A stretch of DNA of 64,000 nt from contig NZ_BAGC01000114.1 in assembly GCF_000308655.1 (NCBI RefSeq), positions 205,499-269,498 of the forward strand. The letters run 5' to 3'. The stretch comes from Nocardia niigatensis NBRC 100131 (GTDB taxonomy: Bacteria > Actinomycetota > Actinomycetes > Mycobacteriales > Mycobacteriaceae). Positions 1 through 10,500 of this stretch are shown here, piece by piece. Position 1 is the stretch's first letter, and every line of letters starts with the position of its first letter. Both the position numbers and the translations under genes were made by a program. The notes beneath the pieces are model-generated. The model saw only the letters and a list, made by a program, of their open reading frames with translations, searched no databases and was not told the DNA's origin.

Positions 1-73
1 GCCGGTTCGAGCCGTCCACCCCGCCGATGATGAACAAGCCCTGATCCGCCAAATCGACTGGCTCCCAAGGCAT
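1..73 (-). CDS. Possible 5' end of a gene running off the window
   Basis: An ATG on the minus strand opens a frame of 24 codons that runs to the window edge (MPWEPVDLADQGLFII, then GGVDGSNR). The residue mix looks protein-like and the start lies 37 nt after the TetR stop on the same strand, which would fit an operon. No good ribosome binding site is visible and too little is present to name a family. An alternative ATG ten bases upstream opens a different, less convincing frame. Confidence 0.3.
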   Translation of the reverse strand, partial: MPWEPVDLADQGLFIIGGVDGSNR

Positions 74-110
74 CACGGTGCATTCGAAGCCTCAGTGCCC
101 GGTCATGGCA

Positions 111-692
111 TTACCACTGCTCGTGAAGGTCGAGCAGTCGCACAATGGCCTCGGCCGCCCACTGCCGGTACTGCTCATGGCTCCACCCGGTGACAGTGGT
201 GAGGAGCCGGTAGATCTCATTGCCGAACACCGACTGCAGTGAGTCGGCCTCATGGTCGGTCAGCGGCCGCCGTGCTGCCGCGGAGACCAGACTGTTGAGC
301 GAAATACGTTCGTCCGCACGGACTTTCGCATCCAGTTCGCGCAGTTCCGCACCGGTCTGCGCCGCGATACCGAGTACGCGCCGCAGTTCGGCGGTCCGGC
401 GGTAGATGGCGCCCGTCATGTCGGCGAGTGCGGCGGCGCGCTCGACGAGCGGCCCCTCTCCCACGCTGTACCAGGGCCGCTCATCGAGCGCCACCGCGGC
501 GTCGCCACCGACGACCGCGACATCGAGCACCGTCTTCAACAGCGCAGTCTTGTTGCCCACACTGAAGTAGACGGTCTCCACCGAGCACCCCGCCTCGCGC
601 GCGATATCCCGCATCGAGGTGCCCTCCCACCCCCGCTCGATGAACGACCGGGTCGCGACCTCCAGTATCACCTGCCGCGTCCGAGCCGCCAT
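111..692 (-). CDS. TetR/AcrR family transcriptional regulator
   Basis: The 193-residue protein opens with a classic TetR helix-turn-helix: an RQVILEVATRSFIERG helix, then TSMRDIAREAGCSVETVYFSVGNK across about residues 8-52, followed by an all-helical ligand-binding domain. The start is placed at the ATG before AARTRQ because the longer frame only adds an arginine-rich, unlikely extension from a GTG. The gene is divergent from the NRPS gene. A 14-bp perfect palindrome between them (921-934) is a plausible operator, so it may control itself and perhaps the NRPS. The ligand cannot be read from sequence. Confidence 0.85.
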   Translation of the reverse strand: MAARTRQVILEVATRSFIERGWEGTSMRDIAREAGCSVETVYFSVGNKTALLKTVLDVAVVGGDAAVALDERPWYSVGEGPLVERAAALADMTGAIYRRTAELRRVLGIAAQTGAELRELDAKVRADERISLNSLVSAAARRPLTDHEADSLQSVFGNEIYRLLTTVTGWSHEQYRQWAAEAIVRLLDLHEQW

Positions 693-920
693 CGCCTGCC
701 GGAGCGGCGATTCATAGCGACGGGCTCTGGATGCGGCCACGCGACAAGCGTGGAACGCACACGTACTCAACACAAGGGTGTTCCAGCGATCTCACCGAAG
801 CCCCGGTTCAATCGGCGCGCTTACCGATTGCACAGTGTTCGCCAGCTACCCCTCAACACCAGTCCCGACCGCCCGGAGGAGCAGTCTTCGGCGTGTCGCA
901 AGATCAGGCCGCTAAACCGG

Positions 921-934
921 TCTGTCCGGACAGA
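921..934. promoter_or_regulatory. Palindromic operator candidate (TetR type)
   Basis: TCTGTCCGGACAGA is a perfect 14-bp palindrome located 229 bp upstream of the TetR start and 612 bp upstream of the NRPS start. Its size, symmetry and position between divergent genes fit autoregulation by the TetR protein. Binding is inferred, not shown. Confidence 0.5.
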
Positions 935-1296
935 AGCGTCAATCCCGCAGGTCACAGTGGGTTATTAGCTAATCGACTCTATGAAATTACACAGCTGGAG
1001 TACATCTATTTCATAGATTTTGGTCGAAAGATCAAGCGATTGCGGCATCGGTGCCGAATCATAGTGGTCAGTCGCTTTTTGAGTAGGGATGTCGGGCATG
1101 ACCTCATTCGAACCTGGAACGAAGCAAGAGGTGGCCCGCGGGGACGTACCCGCGGAGGAGCCGCCGGGGAATGTTCGCCGGTCGGTACCGCGGCGTCTGC
1201 GACGGGGTGTGGTCGACGCCGCGAACGTTGACATGCGGGTGGGTTTGTTGAGAAATCGGGAGGTTGAGGGGGTTGGGGATATCCCCATCATGTACC

Positions 1297-1322
1297 GGTC
1301 GACCGCAGCGCAGCGGTCGACC
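1297..1322. repeat. Perfect 10-bp inverted repeat (hairpin)
   Basis: GGTCGACCGC and its exact reverse complement flank a 6-base spacer. It lies about 225 bp before the NRPS start and could fold in a leader transcript as an attenuator or terminator. No U-tract follows it. Confidence 0.5.
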
Positions 1323-1546
1323 GCATCCCGGCCGGTGGCCAGGAAGTAGGCATCGTGGGTCTCGGAGCGGTCGGCCTCGGCTGTAATGATCTTGCCGGCA
1401 GACCCGACGTATTCAGCACTATGCGGGTGTTGGAAATCGTCCACACCTAGGCCTCGTTCGTGGTCCCGGATCGGCGCGCGACAGCGTATCTGCCGGTCCT
1501 CGGGCGTTTTGAGTTCCTGAAATGAACGAAATTTGCGGAGGTCGAA

Positions 1547-4500
1547 ATGCGCCAGTCGAAGAGTGGAACCGAAGGCAATCCTGACCGTTCCAGATCGTTG
1601 CCAAACGGCACATTTCAATCCTCAGGACAACCGAATTCGGGTAACGATTCCGAGACGAACAGCAGTAATAGGGGTTCCGTCGACGTCTTCCCATTGACAT
1701 CCGCGCAGCGGGGAATCTGGTTCGCCCAGCATCTCGCGGAATCCGCGCCGATATCTGTCGCCCAATACGTCGAGATCGTCGGCGAATTGGATACGCAACT
1801 ACTCGCCAAGGCGTGCAAAACCGCTGGTCGGGAGTTCGGTTCCGGACACCTGCGCCTGATCGAAGTCGACGGTGAGCCCTGCCAGTACGTCGACCACGAC
1901 AATGGCGGCCCGGTGACGATCACGGATCTGCGCACGCACGCCGATCCGGTCGCGACAGCACACAGAATGATGGTCGAGGACTATTCCGCTCCCCTCGACC
2001 TCCTGCACGACCACCTGATGACGAGCGTCATCTTCCAGGTCGGCGCCGAGCACTACCTGTGGTATCAGCGCGCGCACCATATCGCGCTCGACGGATTCGC
2101 CGCGGTAACAATGCTGCATCGAATAACCGAGCTGTACAACGCCTGGGTGAATTCCGAGGAGCCGGCGCCGTGTGCGGCGCAGGACCTGCGGCAGGTCGCC
2201 GAACAGGATCTGGCCTACCGGGATTCGACGCGTTTCGACAATGACCGCAAACATTGGATGGAACATCTGGCAGGCGCGCCCCCCGTTGCCAGTCTGGCCA
2301 CTCGCGTCAACAAGCCCACCATTCATCCGATCCTGGTCAGCACGGAAGTGGCGGACGACACCGCGCACCTTCTCGAAAGTGTCGCGCTCGAGCACGATTC
2401 GAGCGTGACCCCGATCATCGTCGCGGCGTTCGCGGCCTATCTCGCGCGGATGACCGGAAGCGACGAGGTATTGCTGAGCCTGCCCGTGTCCGGTCGGCAC
2501 TCCGCCGTGCTGCGCCGTTCCGGCGGAATGGTGGCAAATGTCGTCCCGCTGCGGGTGCAGGTCGCCGGCCGCAGCGTCGGCGAACTGATCGCCGCTGTGA
2601 AAAGTGAGTTGACGAGCGCTCTTCGGCGGCAGCGCTACCGCCAGGAGGACATATTCCACGATATGGGGTTCGCGCGCGACGAGGCGGCATCCTTCGGGCC
2701 GGCCGTGAATCTCATGATGGTCGAGAACGAGGTGGTCCTGGGCAACACGACCGGGCGCCTGCACGTCCTCACCTCGGGACCGACCGCCGACCTTTTCGTC
2801 AATATCTACCCGGGCGCGGGCAAAGAGAGCACGCAGATCGACTTCCAGGGAAACCCGAATTCCTACAGTCATGACGAGCTCGCCGATCACCATCGGCGGT
2901 TCCGCATGTTCATGCACGAGTTCCTCGCCAGCGGAACGGATTTCAAGGTCAGCAGGCTGCCGCTGCTCGAAGTACAGGAACGGTCCGCACTACTTCCGGT
3001 GCACGGGCCCAGCGCGGTCGAAACACGGCTGCTGCCGGAGATTCTGACCGAGAGCGCGCGCCGGAATACGAATGGGTGCGCGATCGTCTCCCGCGGCCGG
3101 ACGATGACGTATGGCGAGCTGGATGCGAGATCCTCCCAGCTGGCCCGGCATCTGATAGCTCTCGGCTGTGGTCCGGACACGGCGGTCGCGCTCATGCTGC
3201 GACGCTCGACCGACTCGGTCGTCGCCACCTGGGCGGTCGCGAAGAGCGGGGCCGCGTTCGTCCAGCTGGCCCCCGACTATCCGGCGAAGCGGATCGAGCA
3301 CATGGTCGCCGACAGCGGCGCGACCGTGGCGATCACGGTCGACGCGCTGCGCGGGCAGCTCCCGCGGGGGATCCGTCAGGTGCTTCTCGACGACCCCGCG
3401 ACCCTGACGGACTCCGACGCCTCGAGCGGACCGATCTCCGACGAGGACCGCGTCCGCCCTTTGCGGCCGTCCAACGTCGCCTACATGACCTATACCTCGG
3501 GTTCCACCGGAACGCCGAAGGGCGTCCAGATCACGCACGCCGGCCTCGCGAATCTCGTCGCCGATCGCGCCGCCACGTTCGGCATCGACGCGACATCCCG
3601 TGTGTCCTATGCCCTCTCGCCCAGTTTCGACGCATCCCTGGAGCAGTTCCTGACCTGCTTCGCCAACGGATCCACGCTGGTGATCGTGCCGCCCGAGGTG
3701 ACCGGCGGTGACTCGCTCACGCAGCTGCTGGTCGACGAGCACGTGACCCACCTGACCCTGACGCCCACGATGCTGGCGACGGTGGATCCGGAGCTGCCGA
3801 CCGACGTGAAGGTCGTCGTGGTCGGCGGCGATGTCTGCCCACCGCACCTGGTGGAGCGGTGGACGACGTCGGCGGCCATGTACAACGAATACGGTCCCAC
3901 CGAATCCACCGTGACCGCCGCCGGCGCCATGCTCGGACCCGGCCGCGCCCACACGATCGGTGGACCCATCCGCGGCGTCTCGGCCATGGTGCTGGACCGC
4001 ACGCTGCAGCCGGTGCCCAGGGGCACCGCGGGCGAGTTGTATCTCGCCGGGCCGGGATTGGCCCGGGGATACAGCCATCGGTTCTTCGAAACCGCCGCCC
4101 GGTTCGTCGCCGATCCGTACGGCGGCGCCGGCGCGCGCATGTACCGCACCGGCGATATCGCGCGGTGGACCGGCGAGAACGGCGAGACGGCCCTGGAACT
4201 GATGGGCCGCAGCGACTTTCAGATCAAGATCCGCGGATACCGGATCGAACCGGGTGAGGTCGACGCCGCGCTCACCACCCACGACGACGTGGATATGTGT
4301 GTCACGGTGCCGGTACAGAACAATGTCGGCACGACCGTGCTGGCATCCTATGTCGTCCCGGTCAGCGGCCATCGGATCGAACCGGCCGCCATCATGCGTT
4401 TCGCGCGCGATTCGCTGCCGCCGCATCTGGTCCCGGCGGTGATCCTCCCGCTGGACAGCCTCCCGATGAACGCGTTCGGCAAGCTCGATCGGCGCGCGCT

Positions 4501-7500
4501 GCCGAAGCCCGAATTCGGCACCGCGCCGGTCGGGCGGGCGCCGGCCACCGCCCGGGAGAAGACGATCGCGGGGTTGTTCGCCGAGGTGCTCGGCGTGCCC
4601 CAGGTCGGGGCGGACGACAGCTTCTTCGCCCTCGGCGGCGACAGCATTCTCTCGATCCGACTGGTGGCGCGGGCCAAGACCGAAGGCCTGAGTTTCACCA
4701 CGCAGGACGTGTTCGTGCACAAGACGGTCGCGGACCTGGCAGCCAAGGCGACCGAAGCCGGCGATGCCCCCGGATTGGCCGAGCTGCCCGGGGGTGGCGT
4801 CGGACCGATGCCGTTGTCGCCGATCATGCACGCCATGCTCGATCGGGGTCACTACCGCCGATTCGCGCAGGCCGCGCTCGTGGAGCTGCCGGCGGGAGTC
4901 GATCGAGCGGGTCTCGTGCACGCGCTGCGCTCCCTGCTGGACCGGCACGACATGCTGCGTGCGGTACTGCGCGGGGCCGATTCGGTCGATCGGTTCGTCG
5001 AGGTACTCGATCGAGAAGGGGTCGACGCGGAGACCGCGCTCCTCGAGGTTCGGATAGATCGACGCGACGCCGACGAAGTCGACCGCCACCTGCAGCATGC
5101 CGCGGATCGCTTGGACCCGGCCAATGGCGTTCTCGTGCAAGCGGTCTGGATTCAGGATCGCACCGGCTCGGGACCCGACCTGCTGTGGCTGGTGATCCAT
5201 CACCTCGCGGTGGACGCGGTGTCGTGGCGCATCGTCCTCACCGACCTCGCGCAGGCCTGGGCGCAGACTTCCACCGCCGGCGAGCCGCATTTCGGCCCGG
5301 TCACCACCTCCTTTCGGCGGTGGGTGCACGGCCTGGCCGAGCAGGCGCCGGGCAGGCGGTCTGCGGAGCTCGATCTGTGGAGGGGCATCCTCGAACGCGA
5401 CGATCAGCTGCTCGGATCGCGCCGTCTGATCCCCGATCGTGATACCGGGGCCACGGCCGGCCGGGTACATGCACGTATTCCGGCAGCGGTTACCGACACG
5501 GTTCTGACCATCATTCCGAACCGATTCCACTGCAGTGCCAACGTTCCGCTGGTGGCGGCCCTGGTGCTCGCGCTCGGTGAGTGGCGCCGCCGGCGTGGGA
5601 CGGCGGCGGCCGGAGAGTCGATCGTGCTGGAAGGTCACGGCCGCGAGGAGCAGGCCGTGCCCGGCGCCGATCTGAGCGCCACGGTCGGCTGGTTCACCAC
5701 CCGCTTCCCGCTCCGGATCGACTGGGAGAATGTCGATCTCGCTGACGCGCTGTCCGGCGGCCCGAGCGCGGGACTGGCACTCGAGCAGGTGAAGGAGCAG
5801 TTGCGCGCGGTGCCCGGCAACGGCATCGGCTATCAGGTTCTGCGTCATCTCGATCCCCGTGGGCGCGCCGAACTCTCCGGCCTGCCCGAGCCTCAGATCA
5901 GCTTCAACTACCTCGGGCGGGTGGTTTCCGGTGAACGCTCGGGGCCGTGGGCGCCGACCACCGAATTCACCGCGCTGACCGGGACGAGCGATCCGGCGAT
6001 GGCGCTGGCCGCCGTGCTCGATGTCAATGCGATCGCCGAGGAGGGTCATGACGGGCTCGAACTCGCCGCGACCTGGGAGTTCGCCTCGCAGGTGCTGGAG
6101 GCCGAGGAGGTCGGCGAGCTCGCCGGGCTGTGGGCCCGGGCGCTGGGGGCACTCGCCGACCACGCGCGATCCAGAACCGTGGACAGCTTCACACCCTCCG
6201 ACTTCCCGCTCACCGCGGTAGCGCAGGACGAAATCGACCGCTGGCTGCGGGAATACCCGGCGATGACCGATGTGTGGCCCCTGACCGCCTTGCAGTCCGG
6301 TCTGCTGTTCCACACCATCTACGACCGCGACGGCGACGACGGCTACATCGTGCAGGCCGCGCTGAAGTTCGCCGGGCAGGTGGACGGGGAGCGGATGCGG
6401 CGGGCCGCGCAGGTGCTCATCGACCGGCACGACGGCCTGCGGACGGCGTTCGTCGAGACGGACGCCGGTCCACGGCAGATCGTCTTGCTCGACGCCACGG
6501 TCGAATGGGCCGAGTCGGATGTCAGCGGCTCCGACCGGCAGGCGGAAGCGCTGCGGCAACTCGCGACCGCTGCCGCGGCCCCGTTCGATCCGGCGCGCCC
6601 GCCACTGGTGCGTTTCCATCTCGTCCGCACCGGCGTCGACACGTTCCAGTTGCTGGTCACCAACCACCACCTCGTGCTGGACGGCTGGTCGATGCCCCTG
6701 CTGATCCACGAGCTACTCGTGTTGTACGTATCCGATTGCGACACAACACAGCTCGCGCCTCCGCGTTCGTACCGGGAGTATCTGCAATGGCTCCAGGATC
6801 AGGACCGTGACGCCGCGACCACCGCCTGGCGGGAGATGCTCGCCGGAATCGACAGTCCGACGCGGGTCACGAACGGGCCGGAGCGCGGCGTCACCTCGCA
6901 CGCCGGCGAAGTCGGCCTGAAGCTGGACGCCGCGACCACCGCCGCGATCCTCGATCTCGGCCGCTCGCATGGCGTCACCCCCAACACTGCTCTGCACGTG
7001 GCGTGGGCCTTGCTGGTGTCCGTCCTGGCCGGACGGACGGACGTGGTGTTCGGCAATACGGTGTCGAACCGCCCGCCGCGGATTCCCGAGGTCGAGCGCA
7101 TGGTCGGGCTCATGGTCAACACGCTGCCCGTCCGTGTCCGGCTCGAGCCCGGCGAGACGGTCGGCGACCTGCTGGTCCGCGTGCAATCCGAGCAGGCCGC
7201 GATGCTGGATCATCAGCACATCGGCTTGGCGGAGCTGCAGCGCGCCGCCGGCATCACCGACATGTTCGACACCGCGACGGTGCTCGAGTCCTATCCGTTC
7301 GACCGCGAACTGCTGGCACGGGATCTGTCCGACGCCGAACTACGACTCATCGAGATCGACGCCCACGATGCCACGCCGTTTCCGCTGAGTCTGCAGGTGA
7401 CCCCGCCCCGGCCGAGTCACGACGGCGGATCGGACACCGACGGGCCCGGAACCTACGCGGTGGCACTGAAATTCGCCACCGACCGATTCGATTCGGACGC

Positions 7501-10500
7501 GGCCCGCACGCTGCTCGAACGATTCGAGCTGCTGCTCACGCAGATCGCCGGCGATCCCGGCCGGACGGTCGGCTCGATCTCGTCCTGCTGGGATTCCGAA
7601 CGCGCGCAACTGCTTTCGGTGGACGGCGAGGAGCCGGCCACGGATCTCGTGCTCCGGGACATCCTGTCCGGGACCGCCCGAAGATATCCGGATGCCACCG
7701 CTGTCCGGTGCGGTGAAACCACGTTGACCTATCGCGAGCTGGAGCGTCGCGCCGACGCGTTCGCTCGCCTGCTGATCGGCCACGGCGCTCGCCCCGAGTC
7801 GCTCGTCGCCCTGGTCCTGCCCCGGTCGGCCGAACTCGTCGTCGCGATCTGGGCGGTGGCGAGAACAGGTGCGGCCTTCCTGCCCTTGGATCCCGGCAAT
7901 CCCGTCGCGCGGATCGGGGAATTGCTGTCCGACTCGCGAACCCGCTTGGGCGTGACGACAAGTGCTATGGCACCACAGCTTCCGGACACCGTCGATTGGC
8001 TGATGCTGGACGCGTCGGCATCGGACGAAGACGGGGGTCTCCCCCACCCGTCGGGTGCGGCCGGCGAACTGTCGGCCGACAATGCCGCGTACGTGATCTA
8101 CACGTCCGGATCGACCGGCACACCGAAGGCGGTCCAGCTCAGTCATCGGGGTCTGGCCGATCTGGTCGCGGCGCAGGCCGACGCGTTCGGGCCCGGCCCG
8201 GACTCGGCGGTATTGCAGGTCGCGTCACCAGGATTCGACGCCTGCGTGTCGGAGTTGCTGCTGGCGCACAGCAGCGGCGCCTGCCTGGTGGTGGCGCCAC
8301 CGGAGGTGTACGCCGGGATCGACCTGGAGGAACTGCTTCGGTCGCAGCGGGTTTCGCACGCGATCATCACCCCGTCCGTGCTGAACACCATGGATCCGTC
8401 CCGGATTCCGTCGCTGACCTCGCTCGCGGTGGTCGGTGAGGCGGTCGGGCCGGACACCGTGAACCGGTGGGCCGCCGGGCGACGGCTGATGAATCACTAC
8501 GGACCGACCGAGTGCACGATCTGGGCAACGGGATCGGATGCCCTCGCACCTGGCGACCCGGTGACGATCGGTGGCCCGATCCGAGGCGCGTCCGCGATGG
8601 TTCTCGACCCGTGGCTGCGACCGGTGCCCGTCGGCGTGGCGGGCGAACTCTATATCGGTGGGCCCGGACTCGCCCGCGGATACGTCGATCGAGCGGGCGT
8701 GACCGCGTCGCGCTTCGTGGCGGATCCGCGATCCACCCGCGGCGAGCGGATCTACCGCACCGGTGATTCCGTGCGCTGGGTGCACGGCCCCGCCGGATTG
8801 GCGCTGGAATACCTGGGCCGCGGCGATCAGCAGGTCAAGATTCACGGCTTGCGGATCGAGCCGGGCGAAATCGATGCGCGCGTGGCCCAGCGCCCGGATG
8901 TGGCGAGCGTCGCCACCGTGGTGGCGCAAGGGCCTGCCGGCGAACCGGTTCTGGTGTCCTATGTCGTCGGCGCGCCGGGCGCTGCCGTCGACGTGACGGC
9001 CATAGAAGCCGACCTCGCGGGCAGCATGCCGCGTTATATGAATCCCGCGGCGATCGTGCGGCTCGAGGACATGCCGCGCACCCCCACGGGCAAGATCGAT
9101 CGGAAAGCCTTGCAGCAGCGCGCCTTCGAGGTGGGCGCCACCGACGGCAGACAACCGTCGACACCAGCGGAGCAGGTGCTGGCGGCACTGTTCGCCGAGG
9201 TGCTCCATCTCGACACGGTGTCCGCCGACAGCAACTTCTTCGCGCTCGGCGGCGACAGCATCGTCTCGATGCGGCTGGTGGCGCTGGCCAGATCCGCCGG
9301 GCTCACGCTCACGCCACGAGAGGTGTTCGAAGGCAAGACAGTTGCGGCCCTCGCCGCGATGGCAAGCGGCGCCGCCGCCCCGGTGTCCATCGAGGAACCC
9401 TCGCGACTACCGCAGGGCGGTCACGCGTATCGCGATTCGGATTCTGCGCTCGTCGCGCTCACCCAGCAGGACATCGAGCGGCTCGAGCGGCAGTATCCCC
9501 GCCTGTCCGACGTATGGCCGTTGTCGCCCATGCAATCCGGCCTGCACTTCCACTCGACGTTCAACCCGGATGCCGCCGACGACTACACCGTCCAGACGAT
9601 GATCGGATTCTCCGGCGCGGTCGACGCGCAGCGTCTGCGGCGTGCCGCTCAGGCCGTGGTCGACCGGCACGACATCCTGCGGGCCGCCTTCGCGGAGACC
9701 TCGGCCGGACCGTGCCAGATCGTGCTGGACCATGCCGAGATCGATTTCCGCGAGATCGATCTCACCGGTCGCGGTGAGGCCGACACCCCGGCCGACCCGG
9801 AATCGATTGCCGCCGCGGACGCGGCGGCGGGTTTCGACCTGTCGGCTCCTCCGCTGCTACGCCTGACGCTGATCCGTCTCGGCGCGGAGTCCTTCCGCCT
9901 GCTCGTCACGAATCACCATGTGATCCTGGACGGCTGGTCGATGCCGCTGCTGATGCGAGAACTGCTCGACTACTACGGATCTCCCGCCCACATCGACTCC
10001 GCCGCACCGGCGCCCTCCTACCGCGACTATCTGGCCTGGCTGGGCCGGCAGGACAGCACCGCATCCAGAGCGGCCTGGGCACAGGCATTCTCGGATGTCG
10101 ACGCACCCACCCGGGTGTCCCACGACGCCGACCCAGCGGGCGCGGTATCCGCCGCCGAGGTCGGGGCCGAGCTGACGGCGGAACGCTTCGGCGACCTCCG
10201 TCGTGTGGCGGCGGAGGCGGCCGTCACCCTCAATACCGCCGTCGCCGCTGCCTGGGCCCTGAATCTGCGCGTACTCACCGGTGAGACCGACGTGATCTTC
10301 GGTTCCTCGGTATCGGGGCGGCCCCCGGAACTGCCGCTCGTCGATCAGACGCTCGGGATGTTCCTGAACACGATTCCCGTGCGTGTCCCGCTCGATCCCG
10401 CCATGACGGTGCAGGAGTTGCTGATCGGCATGCAGGCCCGGCATGCCGGCATGCTGGAGCATCACCATATCGGCCTGCCCGAGATCCACCGCAGCGCCGG

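Larger units (their letters stand above)
774..1546. other. Long non-coding stretch upstream of the NRPS gene
   Basis: This 770-bp interval between the divergent TetR and NRPS genes has no convincing gene; short frames on both strands lack family resemblance. It holds a TetR-type palindrome (921-934), an AT-rich patch with a 9-bp inverted repeat (CTATGAAAT at 979-987, ATTTCATAG at 1008-1016), and a strong hairpin (1297-1322). The NRPS start has a clear GGAGG ribosome binding site. The length and motif density suggest a regulated promoter region, possibly with a long leader. Confidence 0.6.

Noticed and set aside
1089..1349. A small plus-strand gene upstream of the NRPS
   Set aside because: No ribosome binding site or family resemblance, and it contains the hairpin at 1297-1322.
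2990..6709. A 1,239-codon open frame antisense to NRPS modules 1 and 2
   Set aside because: It mirrors the high-GC NRPS codons, is very rich in Arg, Gly and His, lacks any family resemblance, and the plus strand is clearly coding.
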